The translations under genes and the position numbers were made by a program. The notes below the pieces were generated by a model. That model did not search any database, was not told the DNA's origin, and saw only the letters and a list, made by a program, of their open reading frames with translations. From assembly GCA_022841475.1 (NCBI GenBank), contig JALHRJ010000014.1, positions 1 through 64,000 of the forward strand: DNA of 64,000 nt, read 5' to 3'. Numbering within the stretch: position 1 is the stretch's first letter; each line of letters starts with the position of its first letter. This document shows, one piece after another, positions 26,144-36,201 of the stretch. Origin of the DNA: Cyclobacteriaceae bacterium (GTDB lineage Bacteria > Bacteroidota > Bacteroidia > Cytophagales > Cyclobacteriaceae).

Positions 26144-26587
26144 ATGAACAAATTACTTTGGATGCTTTTAGCCTTGCTGGCCGGAGCCATGCTCCCTTTG
26201 CAAGGCGGTCTTAATGCCAAGCTTGGAAAAGCAATTGAAAGCCCTGTATATGCTTCTATGATTTCCTTTGTCATTGGTGCAGTTGCATTGGTAGTCTATA
26301 TTATTTTGACAAAACAGTCAGTTCAGCTTGAAGGAATTAAAGATGCTCCTGCATACGTATGGCTGGCTGGTGCATTAGGTGCTTTTTATGTGACAGTAGT
26401 AATCCTCGCTTTTCCAAAAATTGGCCCGGCCCTTACATTCGGATTGATAGTGACTGGACAAATGCTAATCGCTATAATACTAGAACATTTCAATGTGATG
26501 GTTGCACAACATCATCCCATCACCTTGTGGCGCATAATTGGCATCACCCTTATCCTAACGGGAGTTATTGTTATTAGGAAATTTTGA
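26144..26587 (+). CDS. DMT-family (DUF606/YdcZ-type) transporter
   Basis: A 147-residue membrane protein with five helices, starting with the family motif GAMLPLQGGLNAKLGKAIESP and containing the GALGAFYV turn. This is the half-length DUF606 class of the drug/metabolite transporter superfamily, thought to work as dimers. Substrate unknown. Followed 38 bp later by the amidohydrolase. Confidence 0.9.
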   Translation: MNKLLWMLLALLAGAMLPLQGGLNAKLGKAIESPVYASMISFVIGAVALVVYIILTKQSVQLEGIKDAPAYVWLAGALGAFYVTVVILAFPKIGPALTFGLIVTGQMLIAIILEHFNVMVAQHHPITLWRIIGITLILTGVIVIRKF

Positions 26588-26625
26588 TCTACATACTTAT
26601 TCAAACAACAAAATCACCCTCTGCA

Positions 26626-28407
26626 ATGAAAGCCACCCATATTATCCTCCTTATCGTTCTGTTCGTCTATCCAAATATTTCATTCTCACAATCCAGGGCC
26701 GATATCATTATTCTGAATGGAAAGATCGTGACTCTTGATAGTAACAATACCATAGTGGAAGCTGTAGCGATTGACGGAAATAAAATTCTCGCAACCGGAA
26801 CCAATGAAGTAATTCTCAAACTCAAGCGATCATCAACAATCATCATCGATGCTAAAGGTAAAACCATTTTGCCAGGTTTATTTGATAGTCACCTTCATGT
26901 AATTCGTGGTGGGAGATTTTATAATTCGGAATTGCGTTGGGATGGAGTCACCAGCTTGAAACGTGCTTTACAAATGTTACGCGAACAGGCGCAACGTACG
27001 CCAGATGGACAATGGGTTAGGGTAGTGGGAGGTTGGAATGAATATCAATTTGATGAGAAGCGCCTTCCCACCCTAGCCGAAATTAATGAAGCCACAGGAA
27101 AAGTACCTTCATTTATTTTGTATTTGTACGGAAAAGCGTGGCTTAATAAAGCAGGACTGGAGAAATTGAAAATCGAATCAGGAACTCAAAATCCGGTGGG
27201 AGGATTAATTGAAATGGATAATCAGGGAAATCCAACAGGTTTGCTGTTGGCAGAGCCAAATGCTTTCATCCTGTATTCAACACTCGCAAAACTCCCTGAA
27301 CTGTCTTATAATGAAAATATAAATTCAACGATACAATACATGACTGAACTAAACAGACTCGGAGTAACTGCAGTCATGGATGCCGGAGGAGGGTTTCAAA
27401 ATTTTCCAACTGACTATGTGGTTACAGACTCTTTGAATAAGGCTGGAAAAATCACTGTAAGACTCCCGTATTTTCTATTTGCACAAAAAAAAGGTACAGA
27501 ACTCTATGACTATAAAAATTGGATTTCCCAGGTAGATCTAACTCATCCTCATGGTAACGGGATTGATGAAATTGACTATCATGTTGCAGGAGGTGGAGAA
27601 AATCTGGTGGGCGAGGCTGCCGACTTTGAAAATTTTTTATTTCCACGACCTGAGTTGCCACCTAGCATGGAGACAAATCTGAAGTCGGTTATTCAATTAC
27701 TGGTAAAAAATCGCTGGCCCTTTCGGCTTCATGCAACATATAATGAAAGCATCACCCGCGACCTCAACGTAATTGAGGAGGTTAATCGTGAAACTCCCCT
27801 CAATGGGCTTACCTGGTTTATTGATCATGCTGAGACAATCAGCCTGGAAAATATTCATCGCATCAAAGCATTAGGAGGAGGTATCGCCATACAACACCGA
27901 ATGGCATATCAAGGCGAAAGTTTTATCCATCGTTATGGAAAGATAGCGGCACAAAATTCACCCCCTGTAAAACAAATGCTTGAAGTGGGATTGCCCGTAG
28001 GATTAGGTACGGATGGAACTCGCGTTGCCTCCTATAATCCATGGATAGCATTGTATTGGATTACCACTGGCAAGACCATAGGGGGAACTCAGGTGATGGC
28101 AAAAGAAAATACACTCGACCGTCTTACTGCAATAAAGTTAGCGACCACGGGTGGTTACACATTAATTAAAGAAGATAATCATAAAGGTAAAATTCAAAAG
28201 AGTTATTTTGCAGATCTCATTATCCTGGATAAAGATTACTTCACTGTTACTGATGAAGATTTAAAGGGGATCACTTCACTACTTACCATAGTCGATGGAA
28301 AATTGGTTTATGCCGATGGGGATTATTCAAATCTGGTTCAGTCCCAACTCCCCGTGATGCCAACATGGAGCCCGGTGAAATACTATGGAGGATATCAAAA
28401 GAGATAG
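26626..28407 (+). CDS. Exported YtcJ-like amidohydrolase
   Basis: A 593-residue amidohydrolase_3 family enzyme. The ATG at 26626 gives a clean signal peptide (KATHIILLIVLFVYPNISFSQ); an in-frame ATG 14 codons earlier lacks one. Metal and active-site signatures are GLFDSHLHV, RLHATYNE, IDHAE and GLGTDGTRVASYNPW. Members hydrolyse amide, formyl or related bonds of diverse small molecules; the substrate is unknown. The periplasmic location suggests scavenging, with the DMT transporter just upstream. Confidence 0.88.
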   Translation: MKATHIILLIVLFVYPNISFSQSRADIIILNGKIVTLDSNNTIVEAVAIDGNKILATGTNEVILKLKRSSTIIIDAKGKTILPGLFDSHLHVIRGGRFYNSELRWDGVTSLKRALQMLREQAQRTPDGQWVRVVGGWNEYQFDEKRLPTLAEINEATGKVPSFILYLYGKAWLNKAGLEKLKIESGTQNPVGGLIEMDNQGNPTGLLLAEPNAFILYSTLAKLPELSYNENINSTIQYMTELNRLGVTAVMDAGGGFQNFPTDYVVTDSLNKAGKITVRLPYFLFAQKKGTELYDYKNWISQVDLTHPHGNGIDEIDYHVAGGGENLVGEAADFENFLFPRPELPPSMETNLKSVIQLLVKNRWPFRLHATYNESITRDLNVIEEVNRETPLNGLTWFIDHAETISLENIHRIKALGGGIAIQHRMAYQGESFIHRYGKIAAQNSPPVKQMLEVGLPVGLGTDGTRVASYNPWIALYWITTGKTIGGTQVMAKENTLDRLTAIKLATTGGYTLIKEDNHKGKIQKSYFADLIILDKDYFTVTDEDLKGITSLLTIVDGKLVYADGDYSNLVQSQLPVMPTWSPVKYYGGYQKR

Positions 28408-28493
28408 GCACATCTAAATATTGATTAAAGAAGTCCATTAAATAACAAAGTGTCAAAGTTAATCTTGTCGCAATTTTAGATGTTAAACTGAAT

Positions 28494-30797
28494 TTAGGCA
28501 ACCTGATCCCGTTGCGTGAAATTATTTAAAGGGAACATTATCTCGACTGACGTTCCCTTAAAGGTAGAAATAGTAATATTTCCATCAAGGTCTTCCGTTA
28601 AACCTCTCATCAATCGCATACCTAAGCTTGATTTTTGTTTTTGATTATTATTAATAAAGCCAATTCCATTGTCGCGGACACTTAATCTAACCAAATCATC
28701 ATGGGTTATTTGGATGTCAATGATAATTTGGCATGAAATGTTAGTTGATGGAAAAGCGTATTTAATGGAATTGGTAATCGCTTCATTCAATATCAAACCA
28801 ATGGGTATCGCTTGGTTTATATCTAATTTTATTTTCCCAATGTTTATTTTATATTGTATTCTTCCGCTTGTGCCGAATATATCTCTTAGATAACTCACAA
28901 GCTCATTTACATAGCCACCCATGTCAATTGACTCAATATTTTCAGATTGATATAAGCGCTGATGAATAAGAGACATAGCGTAAACTCTGTTTTGGCAATC
29001 TTGCATGGCTGCCAGTGCATCATTTTCTAACAGTGCTGATTGCGACTCGAGTAAACTAACCACTGTTTGAAGGTTATTTTTTACACGATGATGAACCTCT
29101 TTTAATAACCATTCTTTTTCCGTCACTAGTCGTTGTAGCAACTTGTTTTTTTCATGAATTTTCTTGTTAAGGATTTGTTTTGCGTGAAAGAAATAGAGCA
29201 GTACACTTGAAATAAAAAGTAGGATAAAAACTCCCGCCATCGTTAGTTTTTGTTTTAAATCTAATTGACTCAAGGCGTTTTGCTGAAGTTCATTTTGGTT
29301 TCTCAATAGTGAAATGGATTGTTCCTGAATCTGAATATCACGGTCTTTTTGCGCAGCTTGATAATAAAGTTTTAAGTTCTTCAATTGGTTATTTTTTTCA
29401 CGTTCATTGAGTGTGTTTTTCATTGCAGTGAATAACTGAAGATGCTTAAGAGCACTTCGATGATTCCCTTGAGCTGAATCTATTTTATACCGATACTCGT
29501 TCACAGCCACAAGGTGTTCGGGCATGTCGTCTAATACTAATTTATCAAGCTGTTTGAGATATGCGCTTGCTTGCTTGAATCTTTTAAGTTTTACATAAGC
29601 CTTGGCGCAAGCTGTTAGAAATGTGGCTCTTGAATTTAGGGAAAGGTTTGAGTGATCAAGAACGGTAATTGCATCGCTCAATACCTGATCAGCTTCCTCG
29701 TATCGATGGGCATCGAGCAATGCAAATACCATGTTAAACTTTGTGAAAATCTGAAAGTTTGCTTTATCTGGAACAGGGTATTTGCTTGATAGACGTTGCA
29801 AGAATTCGATTGCCAGCTGAGGATTGTTTTGCTTTAAATAGATTTCACTAATTGGCCTGCTTATTACATACAATCGTTCTCTGTCTTGTAGTTGATCCGC
29901 CACATGATATGCTTTTTCAAAGTATATGAGGGCGCTATCATAGTGTGCCAATCTATTATATGTGCTCGCAAGCCGATAATAAATTGAAACTAAGCCAATG
30001 GTCGAGTCGCCAAGTTGTTTAGCTACTTTTAGAGCTTGGTGACCGTTCTTGGAAGCTTCATCATAGACTCCGATTCCATTAAGACAATAATTTAAGAGAC
30101 TGTATGCCTCTTGACGACCGGGGTAGTTAATAGTTTCGTACAACTGTAGGCATTGAGTTAAGTTCTTAATGGCAGCTGGCCACTCTTCATTCCAGGAATA
30201 CATGTCCGCAAGGTCCTGCAGCGCCTCAGCATGTTTCTTAGCGTTTTTTGTTTTAGAGAACGCCTCAACAGTTTGAGTTATTATTTTCACTTTTTCTGAG
30301 TACTCACCTTCGACATAGATAGAGTAGTATTGGGAAAGTTCACGCAATGACTCACCTAGCAAAAGGAAATCGTTTCGGTTGTTTGCGGCCTCAATTGCCT
30401 CTTGTGCAAAGAGTTTACCACTGTCTCGTTCACCTTTCTCACGGTGTGCCATCGCATTGAGCAAAAGGCTCCGCCCGATACCGGTATGATATGCCATCTT
30501 CTTGCTTAAAGAGGTGGCCTGATCAGCAAGTGATATTGCGCTATCCAAATCGATCAGGGCTTCTCCGCTTTTAAATATAAGATATTGGCTTAACGCTTGC
30601 TGAAGATTAACTCGATTTGTGTCAGGCTTGCTTTTCCGTAGCAATGTTAGTTTGTTAATTGCCTCTTGATAGGAAATATTCTGAGAAAACGCGGTTAACA
30701 CAGGAGCAAAACAGAATAATAGTAAAATGTAGACTTCCCATGTATTCAACCCAATAAAGAAATTAACACGTTTGCTATTTTTTAATGTGTAGATCAT
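28494..30797 (-). CDS. TPR sensor histidine kinase (HisKA_2)
   Basis: A 767-residue membrane kinase. A signal/anchor segment (about 18-38) precedes a periplasmic TPR array (about 40-480). A coiled coil, a transmembrane helix (about 525-545) and the HisKA_2 domain follow. The phospho-acceptor His569 lies in EVHHRVKNNLQTVVSLLESQ, with HATPase_c N-box NEAITNSIKYA and G-box DNGIGF. It is divergent from the closely similar kinase at 31145, with 346 bp between; no response regulator is adjacent, so it is an orphan. Confidence 0.93.
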   Translation of the reverse strand: MIYTLKNSKRVNFFIGLNTWEVYILLLFCFAPVLTAFSQNISYQEAINKLTLLRKSKPDTNRVNLQQALSQYLIFKSGEALIDLDSAISLADQATSLSKKMAYHTGIGRSLLLNAMAHREKGERDSGKLFAQEAIEAANNRNDFLLLGESLRELSQYYSIYVEGEYSEKVKIITQTVEAFSKTKNAKKHAEALQDLADMYSWNEEWPAAIKNLTQCLQLYETINYPGRQEAYSLLNYCLNGIGVYDEASKNGHQALKVAKQLGDSTIGLVSIYYRLASTYNRLAHYDSALIYFEKAYHVADQLQDRERLYVISRPISEIYLKQNNPQLAIEFLQRLSSKYPVPDKANFQIFTKFNMVFALLDAHRYEEADQVLSDAITVLDHSNLSLNSRATFLTACAKAYVKLKRFKQASAYLKQLDKLVLDDMPEHLVAVNEYRYKIDSAQGNHRSALKHLQLFTAMKNTLNEREKNNQLKNLKLYYQAAQKDRDIQIQEQSISLLRNQNELQQNALSQLDLKQKLTMAGVFILLFISSVLLYFFHAKQILNKKIHEKNKLLQRLVTEKEWLLKEVHHRVKNNLQTVVSLLESQSALLENDALAAMQDCQNRVYAMSLIHQRLYQSENIESIDMGGYVNELVSYLRDIFGTSGRIQYKINIGKIKLDINQAIPIGLILNEAITNSIKYAFPSTNISCQIIIDIQITHDDLVRLSVRDNGIGFINNNQKQKSSLGMRLMRGLTEDLDGNITISTFKGTSVEIMFPLNNFTQRDQVA

Positions 30798-31144
30798 GAA
30801 GCCAAGGTATCGTGAATTACCTTTACCTTTATTACGGCCCGTTAATTTGACATATTAATCATGGAATTATACAATTATTCAATCACTAAGTGGGTAGTTC
30901 CGCAGAAGATTTAATAAACGAACTGGAGCGGTAAAATATTTTATTTTACACAAAAGCATCGTTATCTTGTAAGAGTAACAGCTTCAATTTCACATTAACA
31001 GTGGATTCGGTTCACCAAAGAAGCATGCCGTATAAGGAGTATTAAATGAAAAGCATATCGATTGGTTTGTGTCTGAAACTAAATGTGCTATCTTAAATTT
31101 TAAAAATCTGATATAATGTAACTTTGCTGCTGAAAAATGATGCC
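30798..31144. other. Divergent intergenic region of the two sensor kinases
   Basis: No gene is seen. It contains an 8-bp inverted repeat GTAAAATA-TTT-TATTTTAC (30931-30949) midway, and TAACTTTG (31119-31126), an exact TAnnTTTG element 18 bp before the rightward ATG. No clear element was found for the leftward kinase. Confidence 0.5.
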
Positions 31145-33631
31145 ATGGTAAACGATTTATATTTAAAACTTCGTTCGGTGACTATTACTTTTTGTCTGTC
31201 TTGTACCATCTTTATCACACTGGGTCAGGCGGTAGAAAATAAAGTTCCTTATTACAACATAGATCAGAAGCGTCTTCTTTTGATGTCAACAGGCAATTTT
31301 ATTTTCGGAATTAGCCAGGGTCAATTCGAAATTGACAGTGCTTATCTGTTTGCTTGCAAGATGTATGGTTTAAGTCGATTGCTTGCATATAATGAAGAAT
31401 ATTCTGACGGAATCCCAACAACAGGTTCATTGTTAATAGATGCTGGACACATTGATTCTGCAAAAAAGCATCTGACTTCACTGACCGATATTGATCGCAT
31501 TAAACTTCTGCTCGACCTGGGTGTGTTTTATACATTTAAAGCTGGGGCCAATTCCTATGATCTGGACAGTGCTTATTATTTTCTCGAACAGGCAGATGTT
31601 CTCACGGAAAAACTACCAGACAAGGAACTTAACATGGCTGTACGAGAACTATTGGGGCGTATGTTTTTCCAGATGGGAAAACAAGAGAAAAGCCAAAAGT
31701 ATTTCGAATCCGTGGTAGACCATTATGCTCCTCTTGGCGATACCAAAGAATTGGCCAGAGCTTTGGAAATGAAAGCAATTCACCTGTCTTTCAGAGACTC
31801 TTCTCGGCTAAAACTACTTCAGGAATCCCTGCTTATATATGAAAAACTTAACTACGTGGAGAAACAGATTGAAGTGTTGACTCATATTGTGACGATCAAA
31901 TTTTTTACCAATTGGCAAACTGCTACGGTGGATCTCGAACGCATTCTTGAGTTGCAGCGCAAGAGTGGATTCAAGCACGTACAGTATACATTAAATGTGT
32001 TAGCTTATCTCTGTGAAGCACGTGCAGAATATATAAAAGGTCAGATGCTTTCTCAGGAAGTCCTTGAGGTGATAAACGACCTAGGTGATCTTGAACTTGC
32101 TAGTGTTTTTTACCTTCGGAGTGCAAGTTTTTTTCTGCGTTTTGATAAAAGATCTCAAGCTGTTCAGCTTTTTGAAAGAATATTAAAGCAAAAGTTAGAT
32201 CCTAATACCCAGATTTTTTGGTATCCCTGCTTGATGGTTATGACCGAATCGCTAATTAATTCTGGTCAGTCGGAACGAGCACTGCATTTGATAGATAGCA
32301 TCACAGCAATTGTACCTCCATATTATTTGCGGGATAAGATTTCAATGAGTATTGAAAGAGCTCAGGCATATGCAAAACTCCATATGAATGAACAGGCTGA
32401 GAAACACTTTTCATTATGGAGGAGTTATGTGGAAACTGCTCCAATCCAATTTCAGCATGCAGAAATCCCACACAGTTGGGTAAGTATGGCTGTTTATTAT
32501 TTTTCAATTGGAGACTTGGTAAAGAGTAAACTTTGCCTTGATAAGGCTTTTGGTTTCAAAAATAAATTTGCAGTGGCAACAAGCGCAAATTACTTTCGAC
32601 TAAAATCATCACTAGATTCAGCAGATGGCAATTACCTGGCCGCAATGGAATATTATAAGTTGTATAAGTTATTTGATGACTCCTCACGCAACCTTCGCCA
32701 CATTGGATTACTCGATCAGCTTCAGATTCAGTTCCAAACTAAAGAGAAGGATAAGGATATACAACTTCTTCAGAGTGGAATAAGACAAGGGATTTACCAA
32801 AGAAATATGATTCTGACAGGTACTGCTTTTTTATTAATAACAGCAATTCTATTGTTTTGGCAGTTCAGGGCCAAACAAAAAAGCAATGCAATTCTTGAAT
32901 TGCAAAAAAAGGAAATCAATGATAAGAATACCATACTAACTTCCTTATTACAGGAAAAAGAATGGCTACTTAAAGAAGTCCATCACCGAGTTAAAAATAA
33001 TCTTCAAACCGTAGTCAGCCTGTTGGAATCACAATCTTACTTTTTAGAAAAGGATGCTTTGTATGCCATTCAGGATTGTCAGAACCGTGTATACTCTATG
33101 TCCCTGATTCACCAACGACTTTACCAGTCTGAAAATGTAGAATCCATCAACTTGAGTTCTTACATTGCAGACCTGGTTGGCTACCTAACCAAAATATTTA
33201 ATGTTGGAAACCGGATTCAATTTATCCTCTCTATACAATCGATTAAACTGGATGTTTCACAGGCAATTCCCGTTGGATTGATTTTGAATGAAGCGATAAC
33301 TAACTCAATTAAGTACGCATTTCCATCCGACCGAATATTTTGCCAGATGATCATAGAGCTTCAAGAGAATGAAAATGATCTTATCACCTTGTCTATCCGA
33401 GACAACGGAATTGGACTTCCTAAAGACGTAGAGGTATTAAAAAGAGGAAGTCTCGGATTAAAGCTCATTAAAGGGTTGGCAGAAGATTTGCAGGGATCCT
33501 GTAGTATTGGTTCTGCGGATGGTGCTTTTATTGTCATCTCCTTTGTCAGACATCATTTGTTAGACCTAAACAGTGAATCTAACTCTTTTGGTTACGATAA
33601 TAACTCCCTAAAGGTCTCACTATCGAAATGA
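31145..33631 (+). CDS. TPR sensor histidine kinase (HisKA_2), second copy
   Basis: An 828-residue kinase with the same layout as the 28494 gene: signal segment (about 10-28), TPR-like sensor (about 60-540), transmembrane helix (about 553-572), HisKA_2 with His613 in EVHHRVKNNLQTVVSLLESQ, and HATPase_c (NEAITNSIKYA, DNGIGL). The ATG at 31145 is preferred over an upstream TTG because a TAACTTTG promoter overlaps that TTG. Its last 40 bp overlap the 3' end of the convergent dioxygenase gene. No partner regulator is adjacent. Confidence 0.92.
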   Translation: MVNDLYLKLRSVTITFCLSCTIFITLGQAVENKVPYYNIDQKRLLLMSTGNFIFGISQGQFEIDSAYLFACKMYGLSRLLAYNEEYSDGIPTTGSLLIDAGHIDSAKKHLTSLTDIDRIKLLLDLGVFYTFKAGANSYDLDSAYYFLEQADVLTEKLPDKELNMAVRELLGRMFFQMGKQEKSQKYFESVVDHYAPLGDTKELARALEMKAIHLSFRDSSRLKLLQESLLIYEKLNYVEKQIEVLTHIVTIKFFTNWQTATVDLERILELQRKSGFKHVQYTLNVLAYLCEARAEYIKGQMLSQEVLEVINDLGDLELASVFYLRSASFFLRFDKRSQAVQLFERILKQKLDPNTQIFWYPCLMVMTESLINSGQSERALHLIDSITAIVPPYYLRDKISMSIERAQAYAKLHMNEQAEKHFSLWRSYVETAPIQFQHAEIPHSWVSMAVYYFSIGDLVKSKLCLDKAFGFKNKFAVATSANYFRLKSSLDSADGNYLAAMEYYKLYKLFDDSSRNLRHIGLLDQLQIQFQTKEKDKDIQLLQSGIRQGIYQRNMILTGTAFLLITAILLFWQFRAKQKSNAILELQKKEINDKNTILTSLLQEKEWLLKEVHHRVKNNLQTVVSLLESQSYFLEKDALYAIQDCQNRVYSMSLIHQRLYQSENVESINLSSYIADLVGYLTKIFNVGNRIQFILSIQSIKLDVSQAIPVGLILNEAITNSIKYAFPSDRIFCQMIIELQENENDLITLSIRDNGIGLPKDVEVLKRGSLGLKLIKGLAEDLQGSCSIGSADGAFIVISFVRHHLLDLNSESNSFGYDNNSLKVSLSK

Positions 33632-34560
33632 ATAGGCTGTAACACTTTTTCTATTTCTGCACGTGCGGGTTCAATCCAGATTGGTAATTTCAGAGCTTTT
33701 CCCAAATTAGATAGCTCCTCATCGATTAGGAACCCAGGAGGTTGTGTCGCCACCTCAAAAAGTATTCCTCCAGGTTCTCGAAAATAAATACTACGAAAAT
33801 ACTCACGATCAAGAACAGGTGTCACGTTAAGACCATTGACCAATAACTTCTCACGGATTTCGCTTTGGGTAATATTATTCAATGTTGCAAAGGCAACGTG
33901 ATGAACGGTGCCACTCCCAGCTTTTCCTCTTAAGGCATCTGGAACACAAAGGATATCAATATAATCTCCCGGCTTACCACTGGCAGAATAACGGAAGCGA
34001 TTGCCGGATTCACTGAGTAAATCATGATTCATTGAATTCAACAGCAGTCCAGCAGTTCGTTCATAGCCCTCTACGGAAAGGGTGACTCCATAAAATCCTT
34101 TTATGGCATGCTCCAAAGGAACAGGACCGTAGGTAAATCCAGTTCGTTGATCTTCGTTGTTGAATACTAATTCCAATCCCAGCCCATGAATATCTTTGAA
34201 AGTCAGGAATATTTCGTTTCCAAAACGTGTCTGAGGGGCACTATAATCAACATTAAATTTTTTTAATCGCTTCAACCAATAATCCAGTCCGTTGGTATGA
34301 ACTGAAAACGAAGTGACTGTCAATTGCCCTTTTCCATGCCTCCCTCGCCTTAACCTTGGATAAGGAAAGAATGTCATTACGGTTCCAGGATGGCCATGTT
34401 CGTTTCCATAGTATAGGTGATAAATACTGGGTTCATCAAAGTTGACAGTCTTCTTGATTATTCTTAAACCAAGGACGCCCGCGTAAAAGTCTACATTCTT
34501 CTGGGCATCATCAGCCAATGCAGTGACATGATGAATACCAGTAATCAATGAATTATTCAT
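33592..34560 (-). CDS. MhqO-like ring-cleaving dioxygenase (VOC fold)
   Basis: A 322-residue protein with two vicinal-oxygen-chelate (glyoxalase/dioxygenase) modules, about 1-150 and 155-300. Metal-ligand positions are visible: HHVTALADDAQKNVDFY near the start, HHVAFATL in the second module and the C-terminal Glu in PGGILFEVATQPPGF. In Bacillus, MhqO-type enzymes act on hydroquinones and are induced by quinones; that role here is family inference. It starts within the last 8 bp of the cupin gene, so the two are an operon. A paralog is at 39601. Confidence 0.9.
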   Translation of the reverse strand: MNNSLITGIHHVTALADDAQKNVDFYAGVLGLRIIKKTVNFDEPSIYHLYYGNEHGHPGTVMTFFPYPRLRRGRHGKGQLTVTSFSVHTNGLDYWLKRLKKFNVDYSAPQTRFGNEIFLTFKDIHGLGLELVFNNEDQRTGFTYGPVPLEHAIKGFYGVTLSVEGYERTAGLLLNSMNHDLLSESGNRFRYSASGKPGDYIDILCVPDALRGKAGSGTVHHVAFATLNNITQSEIREKLLVNGLNVTPVLDREYFRSIYFREPGGILFEVATQPPGFLIDEELSNLGKALKLPIWIEPARAEIEKVLQPIHFDSETFRELLS

Positions 34561-34912
34561 AATCAGATATTTTTATAAACAATGATTTTCTTACTTGCTT
34601 CGTAATGTTTCGTGTCCGGTGTCCTTTTCCTGAGACATCTTCTACCAATAGAATTTCGCCCCCCTTAAACCTTCTAACAACTCCATCACTGGTTTCTATC
34701 TCAATCTCACCATCGAGCAAAATAATAAACTGACGGTCAGGTGCGGTGTGGAAATCCCAACTATAATCTTCTTTATTTTCCCTGAATTGAATCCAAGAAA
34801 CAGATTCCAGAGCAGATAGAAATCCAACAACTCCGTGATCATGCAATAGAACACTCACGTCTTCAAAGTGACTCTCACCAGTTCGGTCAGCATAAATTTT
34901 TGTATAAACCAT
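34553..34912 (-). CDS. Cupin-domain protein
   Basis: A 119-residue single-domain cupin when started at the ATG at 34912 (MVYTKIYADRTGESHFEDV). A longer frame reaches 34969 but adds an unlikely hydrophobic stretch. The barrel core shows WDFHTAPDRQFIILLDGEIEIETSDG and FKGGEILLVEDVSGKGH, the two cupin motif regions, with His residues able to bind a metal. Upstream partner of the dioxygenase (8-bp overlap). It could be a small dioxygenase, isomerase or effector-binding protein; not resolved. Confidence 0.85.
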   Translation of the reverse strand: MVYTKIYADRTGESHFEDVSVLLHDHGVVGFLSALESVSWIQFRENKEDYSWDFHTAPDRQFIILLDGEIEIETSDGVVRRFKGGEILLVEDVSGKGHRTRNITKQVRKSLFIKISDYE

Positions 34913-34924
34913 AATGTACATCAA

Positions 34925-34944
34925 GTGAACTAAGTCAAGTTCAC
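34925..34944. promoter_or_regulatory. Inverted repeat before the cupin-dioxygenase operon
   Basis: GTGAACT-N6-AGTTCAC is a perfect 7-bp inverted repeat 12 bp upstream of the cupin ATG, where an operator would sit. The divergent peroxiredoxin gene starts about 250 bp away, and TATTTTTG (35065-35072) is a possible promoter element facing it. Confidence 0.45.
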
Positions 34945-35192
34945 CGCTAAACAGAAACAAATAACCCACGCATAAGACGGTAAAAAAATGTATATAATAA
35001 AGTTTTGGTTGTACGTTTCCTTTTGAAAAGAACGAACGATATACTCCGAATCGCTGACTAAATATATTTTTGTCAACTCCTCCATTTATACAATAAAATC
35101 AATTACCAAGACATACATGATGTGATTGCTTTCATTCAGCTTTGCATACGATTCAAATGAAAGGTTATGTCGTTTATTTAAACTGAAATACT

Positions 35193-35663
35193 ATGTTACA
35201 AATTGGTACCCAAGCTCCTGAGTTTAATCTTTTTGCGTCTCCAAACCAAAAAGTAAGTCTTAGCGACTTGAGAGGAAGAAAAGTGATCATTGCATTTTAT
35301 CCAGCAGATTGGAGCCCTATATGCGGAGATCAGCTGTCACTATACAATGAAATGCTCTCTTACTTTCGAAAAGAAAATGCCGAACTGATTGGAATTTCAG
35401 TTGATAGCAAATGGTGCCACTTCGCATTCTCTCAGGATAGAAAATTACACTTTCCACTTTTATCTGATTTTGAACCTAAAGGAAGTTTAGCGAAGGCGTA
35501 TGAAGTATATGATGCGGATGAAGGAGAATGTAAAAGAGTCTTATATATTCTAGATGAAAGCGGAATCGTCCGATGGTCGTATCTGTCTCCAATCGGAATA
35601 AATCCAGGAGCCGATGGGATATTAACGGCATTGGAGGAAATGCGAAATAACAAAACTAACTAG
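35193..35663 (+). CDS. Peroxiredoxin (AhpC/TSA family)
   Basis: A 156-residue thiol peroxidase without a signal peptide. Peroxidatic Cys44 lies in YPADWSPICGDQ, a variant of the usual P-x-x-x-T-x-x-C in which Ser replaces Thr, found in the PADWSPVCGDQ subgroup. Thioredoxin fold throughout (VSLSDLRGRKVIIAFYP). Reduces hydrogen or organic peroxides. The DsbA-like gene starts 4 bp after its stop, so they form an operon and the two thiol proteins may work together. Confidence 0.93.
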   Translation: MLQIGTQAPEFNLFASPNQKVSLSDLRGRKVIIAFYPADWSPICGDQLSLYNEMLSYFRKENAELIGISVDSKWCHFAFSQDRKLHFPLLSDFEPKGSLAKAYEVYDADEGECKRVLYILDESGIVRWSYLSPIGINPGADGILTALEEMRNNKTN

Positions 35664-35667
35664 TTCT

Positions 35668-36201
35668 ATGTCAAAATTAACACCAGCCTTAAACAAGAGT
35701 GATCATGTCCAAGGTAATAAAGAAGCTTATATTGTACTGGTTGAATATGGTGACTACCAATGTCCTCATTGTGGTCAGGCCTATTCATTATTAAAGAAAA
35801 TTCAGAATCAACTAGGGAACAATCTTTTGTTTGCTTTTCGGAATTTTCCACTAGCGCAAATCCACCCAAATGCTATCATGGCTGCCATCGCTGCCGAAGC
35901 CGCAGATGTGCAGGGAAAATTTTGGGAAATGCATGATGTAATTTTTGAAAACCAAAAAAAACTGGATACTAGTTCACTATTAACCTATGCAGATGATGTA
36001 GGACTTAACCGTAATAAAATGGAAGCAGATTTGAACGAGCCTGAATTGCTTGCGCGAGTAAGTCGTGATTTTGAAAATGGCATCCGAAGCGGAGTTAATG
36101 GAACTCCTTCATTCTTTATCAATGGCTTGAAGTACAATGACCCCTGGGGACATGATGAGCTTTTAAGTCATCTAGAAAAACTTATAAATCAACCACGATA
36201 A
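35668..36201 (+). CDS. DsbA-like thiol oxidoreductase, cytoplasmic
   Basis: A 177-residue DsbA-family protein (Thioredoxin_4). The active site is Cys32-Pro-His-Cys35 in YGDYQCPHCGQAY and the cis-Pro loop is GTPSFFING. There is no signal peptide, so it acts in the cytoplasm, unlike classical DsbA. FrnE- or NhaA-fusion-type relatives have this form. It is co-transcribed with the peroxiredoxin and could recycle it or a target disulfide. Confidence 0.92.
   Translation: MSKLTPALNKSDHVQGNKEAYIVLVEYGDYQCPHCGQAYSLLKKIQNQLGNNLLFAFRNFPLAQIHPNAIMAAIAAEAADVQGKFWEMHDVIFENQKKLDTSSLLTYADDVGLNRNKMEADLNEPELLARVSRDFENGIRSGVNGTPSFFINGLKYNDPWGHDELLSHLEKLINQPR

Noticed and set aside
34913-34969. The longer upstream start of the cupin gene
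   Set aside because: The added 19 residues are hydrophobic and unlike cupin proteins, and the inverted repeat lies inside this stretch; the ATG at 34912 fits better.
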